The notes: generated from the sequence alone by a model not told the origin. DNA of 64,000 bases from Sympetrum striolatum (GCA_947579665.1 CANPUZ010000051.1:434001-498000), one strand, 5' to 3'. Counted from the first letter of the stretch, positions 20,690-32,957 are shown. Made by a program: numbers and translations.

Positions 20690-21065
20690 AAAAAGTGACA
20701 AATCTACAGTTCTGTTAGGTGGTACAGCAATTCCAAAAAAGTTGATGAGTTCCCAAGGGGAAAAAACGGACTTGAATTAAGTCTAACACGGCCGGGAATC
20801 GAACACGAGATCTCCCTCTATCTAGGCTACCTAGATGGTAAAGGCAGCCTCCCGGATAGAGGAAGATCCCTGGTTCGATTCCTGGCCCAGTCAGACTTAT
20901 TTTAAGACTGATTTTTCTTGGGAATTTTCCTGGGTGAACGCCCTTATGTGCATAGTCACCTCAACCCTTTCCTTAAGTTGATAAGTTATTACAGCCCAAA
21001 TATTCAATGCTTGATCCCATAGCGATGTGGAAATTGAATAATAGATTTTAATATGCTCCGATTAT
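20690..21065 (+). mobile_element. tRNA-derived palindromic SINE, copy 1
   Basis: At 20751-20923 two inverted tRNA-like arms face each other. The + arm has a D-arm-like GCC..AGATGG..AAGGC, an anticodon-like CCTC-CCGGATA-GAGG stem-loop and the B-box GGTTCGATTCC. The left arm carries GGAATCGAAC in reverse. A tail follows with CACGCCC-type and GTGCATAGTCACC blocks, as expected for a SINE body. As a tRNA it lacks a normal 5' acceptor strand, so I do not call a tRNA gene. Confidence 0.65.
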
Positions 21066-21291
21066 TATGAATCGTATTAAAAATTACGTTCGCGGTACCA
21101 CTATTCATCGTAGAGATTATTTATTCCATTCTTAATACATCGCAATCTCCGAAAATTAGTTGACGACAAGCTACTGGAAGAACTTTACCGAGAGAATCCA
21201 AAACAGAAATAGAAAACAGATGCAAGTCCACACGGTTACTCATGCGCTGAGCAAATATATCTTCACTGTTTAACTCAATTACATCTAATTA

Positions 21292-21770
21292 TTAATACTA
21301 AAACTACCGATGGAGTCATTTTTACTCCTCGCGAGCTTTATTTCTCTGCCCTGACTTAAATTTCCTGAATTCTGGCTTGAGATTCTGTGACCTTTACTAA
21401 TTTTTAACACAAAAGAAGGCTTTGCGATGAAAACAGTTTTTGACGAAAAATTTTTAGAAACAATGATGACTTCACACTTACTGTATATCAAGGTAAACCA
21501 AACAAGAATGTCATAATTCTTATTTCCGTCCATCCCAATTTCGGCGTTCCTAGTGATTCCTCTAAGAGAAATCCTGAAACGGTGAAGTTTAAGAACGAAA
21601 TTAAATACGGAATAGATGTCGTAGACCAAATGGCACGTACCACAAGAACATGTGCTCGGCGATGGCCTGTCCACTCGTTAGAAAATACTCTAGACTTAGC
21701 AGGTATAAATTATAAAATTAATATCAATAAAAAATTACAGCATTTTTTGTTGAATTTTGATCCCCTATGA
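21292..21770 (+). pseudogene. piggyBac-like transposase remnant in deletion derivative, copy 1
   Basis: The left end has TTAA then ACTAAAACTACCGATGGAGT, resembling piggyBac-like terminal repeats. A + frame at about 21430-21760 reads NVIILISVHPNF, then KYGIDVVDQMART and RRWPVHSLENTLDLAGINY. This matches the C-terminal catalytic region of piggyBac transposases (G-x-D-x-x-D-x-M, then R-R-W-P), including the late aspartate. The N-terminal two thirds are missing and there are upstream stops. Relative to the 52.9-kb copy, codons for a KYT-type stretch are altered after MAR. Not functional. Confidence 0.8.
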
Positions 21771-21840
21771 ATGAATGAATGTGTATATAGGTATATCCGG
21801 AGAAGCGTCTATATATAATAGATATAGGGGATCAAAATTC
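21752..21840. repeat. Perfect 17-bp inverted repeat at piggyBac/array junction
   Basis: GAATTTTGATCCCCTAT (21752-21768) and its complement (21824-21840) bracket 55 bp containing GAATGAATGAATG and TATCCGGAGAAGCGTC. At 53 kb the left arm is intact and the right one mutated. Related central sequence occurs near 3830 and 4980. Confidence 0.85.
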
Positions 21841-22829
21841 TAACCATGTTCCACAAGTGCCACTGACTTGAAATTTTTACGACGTATTGGCTATAACTTG
21901 TAACCTCCAGAAAACATCCGACTTTGAACCTCGGTGTCATAGGTTCGATTCCAGAAGGCCCCATAGTCGCGATTTTCTCCATAAAGATACATGGTAGGAA
22001 TTTTCAAAAAATTTTTTGAGGCACTTTCCGGAAAAGTAGAGAGTTGAAACTCGAGGGACCGCTAGAAGCCGTGCATATCCAACAAAAATCTAAAGGACAT
22101 TTTCGAATATTATCCTTGGATCGATGCTAGGTGGGGGCAAAAATCGGCCGTTTAAAATGCATTGTGGCGATTTTTAAGATTTTTTTTGGACCCATTCCCG
22201 ACTGCATAGAAACTTGAAATTCGGCATGTGCTTAGAATTCATAAATATATTTCATAATCAAATTTTACATGTTCGCTGATGGTTCTTGGTTCGATCCCAG
22301 AGAGCCATTTACATTCCTCAATGCATTTCTTATGGAAATAACGGAAACAAATTTTAGGTACTTCCAGGCATGCTATCGACTTCAACATTTCCATAAGATA
22401 AGAACTAGTCCTTTCAAATCAAACTGCGCATTCACAGCTATCAATGTGTCCTGGGTTCGACACCAGGCGTCTCTACAATCAGTAACTGATCCGATTTTCA
22501 ATAATTATTTTGAACCCTTTCCCAATATTATAGAAACTTAAAATTCGGCATATAGATAGACATCATAAATAAATTTCAAAAACATGCATTAAATGTCTTA
22601 GATAGTCCTTGGTTCGAATCCAGAGAGCCTTTCACCTTCTTGAAAAGTAGGACGTCGTTTGAGGTAGGTGCAGCTAATATTTCTGCTTGAATTTTCACAC
22701 ATAGTTAGAGATGGTGATCTTCTGTTGTGCTGCATAGTAAGTTCACCGGTAAGACCCGGGTTCGATGCCAGACGATGAAATTTCAGCGAATTTTAAGAAA
22801 AATTTCAATCTATACGAAGGATAAATCTA
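21841..22829 (+). repeat. B-box monomer array, six-monomer ordered unit, copy 1
   Basis: GGTTCGANNCC-type motifs (one variant GGATCGATGC) at 21942, 22117, 22288, 22453, 22611 and 22759 are spaced 175, 171, 165, 158 and 148 bp. The same order of motif variants and near-identical spacings occur at 53.3-54.1 kb and, inverted, at 2.9-3.7 kb. Monomers share CTTCC(C/A)G..AT..TA..GACTT and GGCAT blocks. No coding potential. Confidence 0.8.
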
Positions 22830-23152
22830 CTAATTAAGTTATTTAAAGAATTTCTATGTTAAAAGAGTAATTGTTAGTCAGATGATAAAGGACACGGGAT
22901 GGGAATCTTTAAAAGATAGAACATTTATACGAAGGATAAATCTACTAATTAAGTTCAGGGAAAGTACGTTCTCAGAAGATGTAACAGATATAATGCGACT
23001 TCCCTGTTATGCAGGCACCTTCTGATACTGCCACAAAGATTAGGGAAATGGATGCTATAAAAAGAATCGATTTTAAGAATTCATTTTTGTCCGCGAAGTA
23101 TACGCGAAAGTAACCGTTTAGGAAAATAGAGTCAAGGTGCTTGCACCCCCTG
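22830..23152 (+). pseudogene. 5'-truncated retrotransposon (family R2b), copy 1
   Basis: Encodes SQMIKDTGWESLKDRTFIRR and INLLIKFRESTFSEDVTDIM, the C-terminal domain seen in R2 with divergence. A ~25-bp segment (ACGAAGGATAAATCTACTAA) occurs twice, at about 22815 and 22932. The 3' end reaches CTTGCACCCCCTGCC and is cut there by the 22-bp array. Confidence 0.75.
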
Positions 23153-24715
23153 CCCCTATTCCGGATTAAACAAACTGGTATTCCGGATAAAACGAACTAA
23201 TATTCCGGATAAAACGAACTGGTATTCCGGATTGAACGACCTGGTATTCCGGATAAAACGAACAGGTATTCCGGATTGAACGACCTGGTATTCAGGATAA
23301 AACGAACTAATATTCCGGATAAAACGAACTGGTATTCCGGATAAAACGATCTGGTATTCCGGAAAAACGAAATGGTATTCCGGATTAAACGAAATGATAT
23401 TCCGGGTAAAAAGAAATAATATTCCGGATAAAACAAACTGGTATTCAGGATTAAACGAACTGGTATTCCGGATTGAATGAACTGGTATTCCGGATAAAAC
23501 AAACTATTATTCCGGATAAAACGAACTGGTATTCCGGAAAAACGAATCGGTATTCCGAAATAAACGAACTAAAATTCTGGATAAAACGAACTGGTATTCC
23601 GGATTGAATGAACTGGTATTCCGGATAAAACGAAATAATATTCCGGATAAAACAAACTGGTATTCCGGATTGAACGAAATGGTATTCCGGATTGAATGAA
23701 CTGGTATTCCGGATAAAACGAACTATTATTCCAGATAAAACGAACTGGTATTCCGGAAAAACGAAATGATATTCCGGATTAAACGAACTAATATTCTTGA
23801 TAAAACGTACTAATATTCCGGAAAAACGAAATGGTATTCCGGAAAAACGAGATTGTATTCCGGATTAAACAATATGATATTCCGGATTGAACGAAGTGGT
23901 ATTTCGGATTAAACGAAATGATATTCCGTTTAAAAAGAACTATTATTCCGGTTAAAAAGAACTGGTATTCCGTTTAAAAAGAACTGGTATTCCGGTTAAA
24001 AAGAACTGGTATTCCGTTTAAAAAGAACTGGTATTCCGGGTAAAACGAACTTGTATTCCGGATAAAACGATCTAATATTCCGGATAAAACGAACTGATGT
24101 TCCAGATAAAACGAACTGGTTTCCGGAGAACGAAATGGTATTCCGGATAAACGAAATGGTATTCCGGATTAAACGAAATGATGTTCCGGAAAAACTAAAC
24201 GGTATTCCGGAATAAACGAACAAAAGTTCTGGATAAAACGAACTGGTATTCCGGATTGAATGAACTGGTATTCCGGATAAAAAGAAATAATATTCCGGAT
24301 AAAACAAACTGGTATTCCGGATTGAACGAAATGGTATTCAGGATAAAACGAATTAATATTCCGGATAAAACGAACTGATATTCCGGAAAAACGAAATGGT
24401 TTTCCGGATTAAACGAACTGGTAATCCGGATAAAACAAAATAATATTCCGGATAAAACAAACAGGTATTCCGGATTGAACGAACTGGTATTCCGGATAAA
24501 ACGAGCTATTATTCCGGATAAAACGAACTGGTGTTCCGAATTGAATGAACTGTTATTCCGGATAAAACGAACTATTATTCCGGATAAAACGAACTGGTAT
24601 TCCGGATTGAACGAACTGGTATACTGGATAAAACGAACTAATGTTCCGGATTAAACGAAATGATATTCCGGATAAAAGAAACTGGTATTACGGAAAAACG
24701 AAATGGTATTCCGGA
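23153..24715. repeat. 22-bp minisatellite array 3 (subfamily II)
   Basis: Units are mostly GGTATTCCGGATAAAACGAACT, GGTATTCCGGATTGAACGA and GGTATTCCGGAAAAACGAAAT. It lacks the GAACTGAATTCC/TAACAG alternation of the block-B-linked arrays. It is bounded by R2b on the left and a piggyBac fragment on the right, with no block B. Confidence 0.95.
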
Positions 24716-25137
24716 AGAATGTAATAATTCTTAGTTCCATCCAGCCCTTATGTCGACGTTCCTACTGATTCCGCTAAAAACTCCTGAAATGGTAAAGTTT
24801 AAGAATAAAACTAAATACGGAGTAGATGTCGTAGACCAAATGGGACGCAAATATACCACCAAAACATGTACTCCGGGATGGCCTATCCACTCGTTTGAAA
24901 ATACTCTATACTTAGTGGGTGTAATATAATAAAATTAATATTAATAAAAAAGTACATCACTTTTTGTTAAAACCACGCTAGAACAATTACAATAATACAC
25001 AAAAATGATAAATTAAAGCAATATATCGATAAAAGCAGAGATAAACTGCAAAAATGAACAATAATAAGGAAGGAGTCAAAATGACTCCATTTGGTAGTTC
25101 TAGGGGGGGTTGATAAGTCCGGTATTCCTAGTGTTAA
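24716..25137 (+). pseudogene. piggyBac-like 3' end with terminal repeat
   Basis: A + frame fragment reads PEMVKFKNKTKYGVDVVDQM and CTPGWPIHSFENTLYLVGV before stops, the C-terminal transposase region. To the right, GGAGTCAAAATGACTCC and TTGGTAGTTCTAG lead to CTAGTGTTAA at 25137, fitting a piggyBac right terminal repeat next to a TTAA target. The left side is cut off within the satellite. Together with 21292, both ends of the family are visible in the window. Confidence 0.75.
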
Positions 25138-25254
25138 TTCCCAATGCGATAGGAAAACGCACGGCTCGGATTCAACAATGGCATTGGTCGTCATGGGGAC
25201 GCGGAAAAGGAAAAGATGAGAAATTTAGGAAAATTTTCGTTTTTTTTTTCGTTT
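25138..25254. other. Short spacer
   Basis: Contains a GATTCAACAATGG(C/G) phrase also seen in block A (1803-1816). Nothing else is recognisable. Confidence 0.4.
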
Positions 25255-26850
25255 AATACACCGGAGTTGAGACCGTTTAGAATGAGTTGAGACCGCTTAG
25301 AATGAGTTGAGACCAATTTAAATACGTTTGCACCGCTTAAAAGAACTTGAGACCACTTAGAATGCGTTGAGACCGTTTATAATGTGCTGACGCAGCTAGC
25401 AATGAGTTGAGATAGCCTAGAATGCGTTAAGTGAGCTAAGAAGGAGTTGACACCACTTAGAATGCGTTGAGACCGCTTAGAATGCGTTGAGATAGCCTAG
25501 AATGCGTTGAGATAGCCTAGAATGCGTTGAGACCGCTTTTAAAACGTTGACGCAGCTAGCAATGAGTTGAGATAGCCTAGAATGCGTTGAGTGAGCTAAG
25601 AAGGAGTTGACGCCGCTTAGAATGTGTTGAGATCGATTAGAATGAGCTGAGACCGATTTAAATACGTTTGTACCGCTTAAAAGAACTTGAGACGGATTGG
25701 AATGCGTTGAGATAGCTTAGAAAGGGTTGAGACCGCTTAGAATGCGTTGAGATAGCTTAGAAAGGGTTGAGACCGTTTAGAATGCGTTGAGATAGTTTAG
25801 AAAGGGTTGAGACCGCTTAGAATGAGTTGAAACCGCATTAAATGAGTTGACACCGATTTAAATAAGTTTGCATCGCTTAGAAGAACTTGAGACGGCTCGG
25901 AATGCGTTGAGATCGCTCAGAAAGAAAGAGTTCAAAGAGCTTAGAAACTATTCAGACAGCTTTTAATATATTGAGATCCCTTATATTGCGTTGAAACCAC
26001 TTAGAAGGAGTTGAGATTGCTTTTAATACGTTGAGATCGCTTAGAATGCGTTGACATGGATTACAATGCGTTGAGATCGCTTAAAAACTATTGTGATGCT
26101 TAAAATACGTTTATAAGGCTGATTATGCGTTGAGACCGCTTAGAATAGGTTGAATTCGCTCATTAATGCGCTGAGGCCGCTGAGAATGTGTTCAAACCGC
26201 TTTGAATGCGTTGAAAAGACTAACAAATCGTTCAGAACATTTATACTGTGTTGACATCGCTTTGAATACGTTGAGTTCGCTTAGAATATGCTGGTTCAGC
26301 TTAGAATGAGTTGAGGTAGCTGTCAATACGTTTAGATCGCTTAATTGGAGTTGAATACGCTTATAATACGTTAAATGCGCTTAGAACACGTTGAGACTCC
26401 TGATATAACGTTAGGAGTGTTGGAATGCGTTGAGATCGCTTTCTATGCGTTTGGATCGCTTAGAAGGAGCTGAGACCTCTAAGAATACGTTGAAAGCTCT
26501 TAGAATGTTTTGAGATCGCTTTGAATACGTTTATATCGCTTAGAATGAGTTGAGACAGCTCAGAAAACGTTGAAAGCGCTTAGAATGCGTAAAGATCGCT
26601 TTGAATACGTTTAGATCGCTTAGAAGGAGTTGAGACTGCTCATAAAACGTTTAAAGCCCTTAGAATGTATTGAGACCGTTCTAAATACGTTTAGATAGCT
26701 AAGAAGGAGTTGAGACCGCTCAGAAAACGTTGAAAGTCCTTAGAATGTATTGAGACCGTTCTAAATACGTTTAGATAGCTTAGAAGGAGTTGAGACCGCT
26801 CAGAAAACGTTTAAAGCCCTTAGAATGCGTAAAGATCGCTGTTTTGGTGC
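25255..26850. repeat. 20-bp minisatellite array (about 80 units)
   Basis: Consensus near AATGCGTTGAGACCGCTTAG, increasingly degenerate rightward. Variants GATAGCCTAG and GACCGATTTAAATACGTTTG form local higher-order groups. No flanking transposon terminus is recognised. It is unrelated to the 22-bp family by eye but shares GCTTAGAAT with the arrays at 60.7 and 62.6 kb. Confidence 0.9.
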
Positions 26851-27086
26851 TCCGTTAAACTTTTGATGTAAGCTTCTGCCGTAAGAAATGCATGGAAGAA
26901 AATTTCGAACGTTCGTTTTTTATTTATTTAAAGTTGATTCATAAAACAAACATTAGGACCAATTACAATGAATCGTACAGCAACAAATAAACATATTTGT
27001 CAATATTAATAAAGGAGCATTGAAATGCAACCAAACATTCGTATAAAATGAAAAAAAAACTAAAAAATGTTAGTGAGTTAAATTAA
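26851..27086. other. Spacer left of block A copy 2
   Basis: Contains CGTAAGAAATGCATGGAAGA, also found at 57710. Otherwise AT-rich with no feature recognised. Confidence 0.4.
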
Positions 27087-29711
27087 ATTAAATGAGAAAA
27101 ATAAAATAATAAAAAATAGTAATAATAAGTAAAAATAGAAGATGTAAGGAAAAAAAGAATAATGATAGGGGAAAAAATAATAAAACAAAAAAATCTGATG
27201 TGGCCAACACATGACACTCTCCGTTTTTTTTGAAAACAGAAGCATATGCCGGTAATATATATAAATAACTCCAAAACAATGAGTGTTAAAGGACAATGTT
27301 TCATACAAAAGTTGTAGTATAGTACATTATCTATAACTTTGTTGTCCAATTGTATATACCTTAATTGCATTTTGACAGAGATATGTATGAAAAACTTCCA
27401 TATCTGGGTAAACAACAACTTCCGGTAAACCATTATTCAAGAATAACTCCTAAACAATGAGTGTTACGGAAAAATATTTAATACAAAAGTTGTAGTTAAG
27501 TACATTATCTACAACTTTTGTGTGTAAATGTATATACCTATATTGCATTTTTACAGAGATATTTAAGAAACGAAATTTTGTTCCGGATAAACCGCAACTT
27601 CCGGTTAAGCGATATTCACAAAAACTAATCAACTCTTAGAAATGTTAGCAAAATACTAAATATGAATTTTGAAAATGATCGGATAATTACTTTTTAAGAT
27701 AGAGCGCCCACAAACTTTTTAACCACAGACAGACAGACTGACAGACAGACAGACACACAGACAGGCATGTTCGGGAAAATAGCGAAAACGCGCTCTATGG
27801 GCCCCAAAACATCTATTTCCGTCGAAATCTGGAGGCCGAATTTTTTTGCGAATACAATACTTTCTCTATACTACTTATAGGGAGAAAGTAATACGAGGGA
27901 AAAAGATGAAGAGGTCAAAACTCGAGACATAGAAGTAAGCTAAAGAGCATAAGTTAATGAATGGATTTCATCCTCTTTTCGACTCAGAAAAGTGCATTAT
28001 ATATTTAATGGGAGTCGTTTTAAAGGTCCACTGGAGTGTTATATATCGATATTTGTCCGTCCAGAGTATCCTTGGTTCGACTCTGGACGACTCGAATCGT
28101 CTCTCTCATAAGAAATGCACGTAAAGTTCGTTTTGATCGATTGCAGACATTTTTTCTTTTGCGGAATTAAATCGGAAATAATGGTCGTACGAAATCGAAA
28201 TGAACACCAAAAGAAAGGAAATTGAACAAAGATTCTTATTTTGGTCGTCCAATATCGTATTCGAGTCGAAATTTGGAGAAATCAGACGAAAACGACGGAA
28301 AATTTGTATTATATCTTGGGCGTAAACAATTCCTTGACGACAAAGGTCATTGTTGAGCTCAGTTCTCACAGAAATATGTGGGATACGCAGGCATAGAGTA
28401 ATATTATCATATACTACTATTACTTTCGTTTAATTTTGTGACAATAATGATGTTTGCATCGAAAAAATTGAAACTTTAACGACGGTTAACAACCGGGTCA
28501 GTCCAGTAGCTTTCGATAATAAATTCTCAACGTCTCCTCAAGGATAAACATATTAGCTAACTATCAACAATAGCCGGGATCGTCAAGGAAATGCATTGTT
28601 TACAACCTAAATATTTCAACGAATGATTTCTTTAATTTCTTAAATTTTATCCCAATTTCGAATCAAATACGATATTCCAACACTAAAATAAAAACCTTTA
28701 TTCAATTTCCTTTCTTTTGGTGTACATCTCGATTTCGTACGACCATTATACCATAAAAATTATGCAACTAATAATGGTTCTTGCTAAGTATGGTAACTAA
28801 TTAATTCGTAAAGGCATCTTTGAAATACATCGTCCTCTTTAATCGTCAACTTTTTGGGCCTCGAGTATTTTTACGGGATAACACATTGGATTCAACAATG
28901 GGATCGGTCGTCAGGGGGATGAGTTGTTCACAACCTCCAATTTTCACCAAATTTTCGTCTATTTCACCGATATTCTCGCAAGTTTGAATCGAAAGTAAGA
29001 TTCCACGAATGAAATAAGAATCTTCATTTGATTTTCTTTTTTTTAGTGTTTGTCTCGTTGACGTGCGACTATTCCTTCCAATTTAATTTCGAGAAAGAAA
29101 TAAACCCTGCATGCGATAGGAATGGGTTTTGCGTGTATTCTTTACGGAAAACCATCTGAGCGATCTGGGTTCGAACCTCGTGGAAATGTGGAATGATAAG
29201 GTAACAGTGATTCCTTCCAGATCGCAGAGGACACGTATATAAAGTTTGAAGCAAGTCGGTGGAACGGTGTGGCCTCCAATCCAAGACAAACCCACAGAAT
29301 TCCGATTGTATATATATAGATGGATTTATTCATCACATGTCTGTTACTTAGGCAACGCATATCTTTTAGACCACTGTTACCATATCCACCGATGTCCCTC
29401 CACACATTCCTTTCCGAAGATCAATAATTAGAGGTTCTTTATCTGCTCATAAATTGGGTGTGTGGGTCGTCCGCCCCCAACTTTCCTCCACCGCAATATT
29501 AGTCTGAAATACAGCCAATATCTTATAAGCTGCATGTACTGCCATCTAGAGTTCGCAGGGGGGACTACTATAACAAATGAGATACGATATCCGTGTGAGC
29601 ATTAAATAGGGACCGTTTTAAACCACATCGTTATGTCTGTCACGGGAAAAGACGTGAGCTTTGTCAGATGGCATATTGGAGATAGGTCAGTAATATGTAT
29701 ACACTACAAAT
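27087..29711. repeat. Block A, copy 2
   Basis: Nearly identical to 1-2682. Its left boundary is visible here: matching starts at ATTAAATGAG after an AATTAA-rich stretch. It contains an F1 copy (27190-27891) and the inverted-repeat module (28013-28749). Two small deletions relative to copy 1 lie near 29390 and 29630. Confidence 0.9.
27190..27891 (+). mobile_element. F1 element, full copy
   Basis: Duplicate of the 104-805 copy by segmental duplication; one visible difference is ATATGTATG versus ATACGTATG near 27383. Confidence 0.75.
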
Positions 29712-29717
29712 AATATA

Positions 29718-29782
<65 letters not shown>
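29712..29782. repeat. (TA)n microsatellite
   Basis: About 70 bp of AT repeat joins block A to block C directly, where copy 1 has 2.3 kb of B-box array. Confidence 0.95.
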
Positions 29783-30289
29783 TATAAAATCGAAAGGAAA
29801 TTAAGATCTTCTTAAACAGCTGCGGTCTTTTAAGGGTTAATAAGGGTTAAATTGAATAAATAAACTCGAATTATGTAAGTGTAAGATATTGGCGTGAGGT
29901 GTATATACTGGGCACATTAAGAAATGTCTAGAAACTGCCAAAAATATAGATTTAGTGTAAGTTATACATTCATATATCAACTGTAAATATGAAATCGCCT
30001 AAAATATTATATGGTGGCGAGAATATGTAATTAGTTAATCATTAATACTGATTAAAGTTAATATAATCTATATATATAAAAATCGACTTTATTGTCGGTT
30101 CACCTAGAGTATTTTGTGTCATCCATATTTCTGCTGAATTCTATCATATAAATGTGAGACTAAAGGATGAATTACGTAAATTGGTAAAAATTGCGTTGTC
30201 TTAAATAATCCATGCATAATCCTTGTGTTCACTTACGTACTACAACTTTCTTCCAATATTATTTGTTTCAGACGGATTTTCAGTTCGAC

Positions 30290-30788
30290 ATCTTGAATTC
30301 CGCCCTCGGAAATAAAAAGCAATAACTTAAGTCCCACTCAATATTTTGATAAAACCTTAATTGTAAATTAAACTTTCAACATTTACCTCGATTTCTCCTG
30401 CGACAAGTTCTTCGTAACGTGAGAACTAAACACATTTTAGGAGACACTTAAATTGGGCTGCACGATGAACTTTTTCTGTGGTCACGTTCTACTAAACAAT
30501 TTTTTGTTAAGGTTTGGTATCCATTAATTACATAAGATGTTGTTTTTATGCATGTTAAAGATACAAGCAGCAACTGAGGAAACAACCAGAATTATGTATA
30601 CGATTGGTAGGGAGTATTAGCAGTTTTAAAAATGATAGCGGATGAAAAATTCGGGAAAAAACGTACCGAAATTTAAAAGTTCATAAAATACATAATATAC
30701 ATTACAAAAAAGCAGAACACGCTTGTGTGCAAAGAAAAGATCTTATTTCATGAGAATATTTGTAATTTATATTAATATAATACAAAAA
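30290..30788. repeat. Block B, copy 4
   Basis: Same subtype as 5640-6140 (for example GGGCTGCACGATGAAC rather than GGTCTGCACGAACAAC). Confidence 0.85.
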
Positions 30789-31472
30789 AATCTGATGTGG
30801 CCAACACGTGACTTTCTCCGTATTTATTGAAAACAGAAGCCTATGCCGGTAATATGTATAAATAACTCCTAAACAATAAGTGTTACAGAAAAATGTTTTA
30901 TACAAAAGTTGTAGTAAAGCACATTATCTATAACCACTAGTGTAAATGTATGTACCAAAATTGCATTCTGACAGAGATATGTATGAAAAACCTACATTTC
31001 TGGATAAACAACAATTTCCGGTTAACCATTATTGAAGAATAACTCCTAAAAAATCGGTGTTACGAAGAAATGTTTCATACAAAAGTTGAAGTAAAGTGTA
31101 TTATCTATAACTTTTGTAAAAAATTGTACATACCTAAATTGCATTCTGACAGAGATATTTAAGAAACTAAATTTTGTTCCGGATAAACCGCAACTTCCGG
31201 TTAAGCGATATTCATAGGAATCTAACGAACTCTTGAAATTGTTATGAAAATACTAAATATGAATTTTTGAAATAATCGGATAATTGCGTTTTAAGATATA
31301 GCGCCCACTAACTACTTTACCACAGACAGACACACACACACACAGACATGTTCGGGAAAATAGCGTAAACGAGCTCTATGGGCCCCAAAACATCTATTTC
31401 CGTCGAAATCTGGAGGCCGAATTTTTTTGCGAATACAATACTTTCTCTGTACTACGTATAGGGAGAAAGTAA
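30789..31472 (+). mobile_element. F1 element, full copy
   Basis: Left part resembles the 6.1-kb copy, but from about 30950 it follows the 10.7-kb type (AACCTACATTTCTGG). This suggests gene conversion or recombination between F1 copies. Confidence 0.7.
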
Positions 31473-31509
31473 TAATGCTTCTTTAAGCTAAAGAAGTGGA
31501 TAATAACTC

Positions 31510-31745
31510 TGGCGTATCTTACGGGTAGCGTTCCGGTGGATGAGCTGACTTAAGACGGGAGCTCCTCATGGCCCAGCGCATGAGGCGCCCAGAAGACGGG
31601 ACGGAACGCTTAACAGTAGCTGATCTCTACTATACGTACAGCACGCCCCTGAAGCTCCCCTATGCTGGCTGTACAATCGGCTGACGCCCTTTATGTCCGC
31701 ATCCACCAGATGGCAGCACTGAAGCTCGCCCTTTGAAACCATACT
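31510..31745. other. GC-richer unidentified segment, copy 2
   Basis: Counterpart of 6858-7090 with few differences. The region 31746-32081 has no recognisable feature. Confidence 0.5.
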
Positions 31746-32081
31746 CTCATATGGAGTAAATGGAAAACACAGCACGATTATGATACTTTTTCCCTGTTTT
31801 TCTTTGTGGGAGTAGTATATACGAAAGATGGAATTCAGAGTTAGTGATTTATCCATTTATAAGTACTTAAAACAATTGAATAAAATGGGCAAATTAGTAA
31901 ATCCGAAGAACAAGTGCAGGTTGCCTTCAGGGCACACCACAAGTGACTTGTGAAAACATTATTCGTAGATCAGCGAAGTGTTCTGCTTGGATACACAGAA
32001 AATAATGGATCCTTAATAAATTGCCAACGTTACATCTACTTTTAACTAGGCCTTTTAAAACTAGAATCGCAGGATGCACAT

Positions 32082-32192
32082 GGGTGGTCTGAAAAGTTTC
32101 CGACATTTCAACATTTCTTGACATGGTTTCTGAAAATGTTCTGAAGATGTCTGAAGAATCTGTGGTTGGAAACTTTTCAGACCACCCTCGTA
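32082..32192. mobile_element. Small mariner-type foldback element, copy 2
   Basis: Same sequence and flanks as 7429-7539, so duplicated with the block rather than inserted independently. Confidence 0.55.
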
Positions 32193-32260
32193 TATACATT
32201 TCCTGAAAAAAATCGAAGTTCCCAGAAATAGTCTCCAGGATAGGAGTAAACGGTCAAATA

Positions 32261-32957
32261 CAGTAGAACCCTGGTAATCCGGACACTCGCTAATCCGGAA
32301 CCCTCGATAATCCGGACGGTCCATTGGGAGTTATGCAAACCCGCAACTTCTTCTTGTGAACATATAAACACGCATATTACATAGTAACAAGAAACGAGAG
32401 GTGGACAGACTATTTGAAAAATTTCTCCATTGTCTGCAATGATGTGATGGAGAGCGAAGTATTTCGTTTATTCTGATAACACATCTAAACTGTGATACTT
32501 TTCTGAGACAGCATTTTTCCATTAGAGAATTGCTTAATATATGCGAGACGAAACAATTTCGAAAGACAATAAATTTTCAGTTGCAGCAGGTTATCACTTC
32601 TCAAAACATCACGTTCATTAAAAAGCTATGAGAGAAGAGGCGTAAAAAAACAATCCTTCCCTTTGATAGACGTCCAATGAGGATGACCATGCATTGGCTT
32701 GATTTAAAAATAAGAACGGTCGCGCAAAAGAAAATAACTGACTTTTTTGCTCGCTGATAATATTCATTCACTTTATATGTTGTAATACCTTATGTAATAT
32801 ATACATGCATTATCTGTACAATATGATTTTTGAGAAAAAATGTTTTTTGAGTTATTTTTTTAAAACCTCGCTAATCCGGAAACCCCGCTAATCCGGAAAC
32901 CCCGCTAATCCGGACGCCTATGTGCCTGAATTCGTCCGGATTACCGGGGTTCTACTG
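32261..32957 (+). mobile_element. Tigger/pogo-type deletion derivative, copy 2
   Basis: 697 bp, the same length, TA flanks and C-terminal KKITDFFAR-stop remnant (32692-32757) as copy 1. Confidence 0.85.

Noticed and set aside
23197..24307. Long minus-strand frames with 22-residue repeats (SSFYPEY, VLSGI, VRFIRNT)
   Set aside because: They are the reverse reading of the 22-bp satellite: the unit is not a multiple of three, so the peptide repeats every 66 bp. There is no signal for translation, and similar frames occur in each long array.
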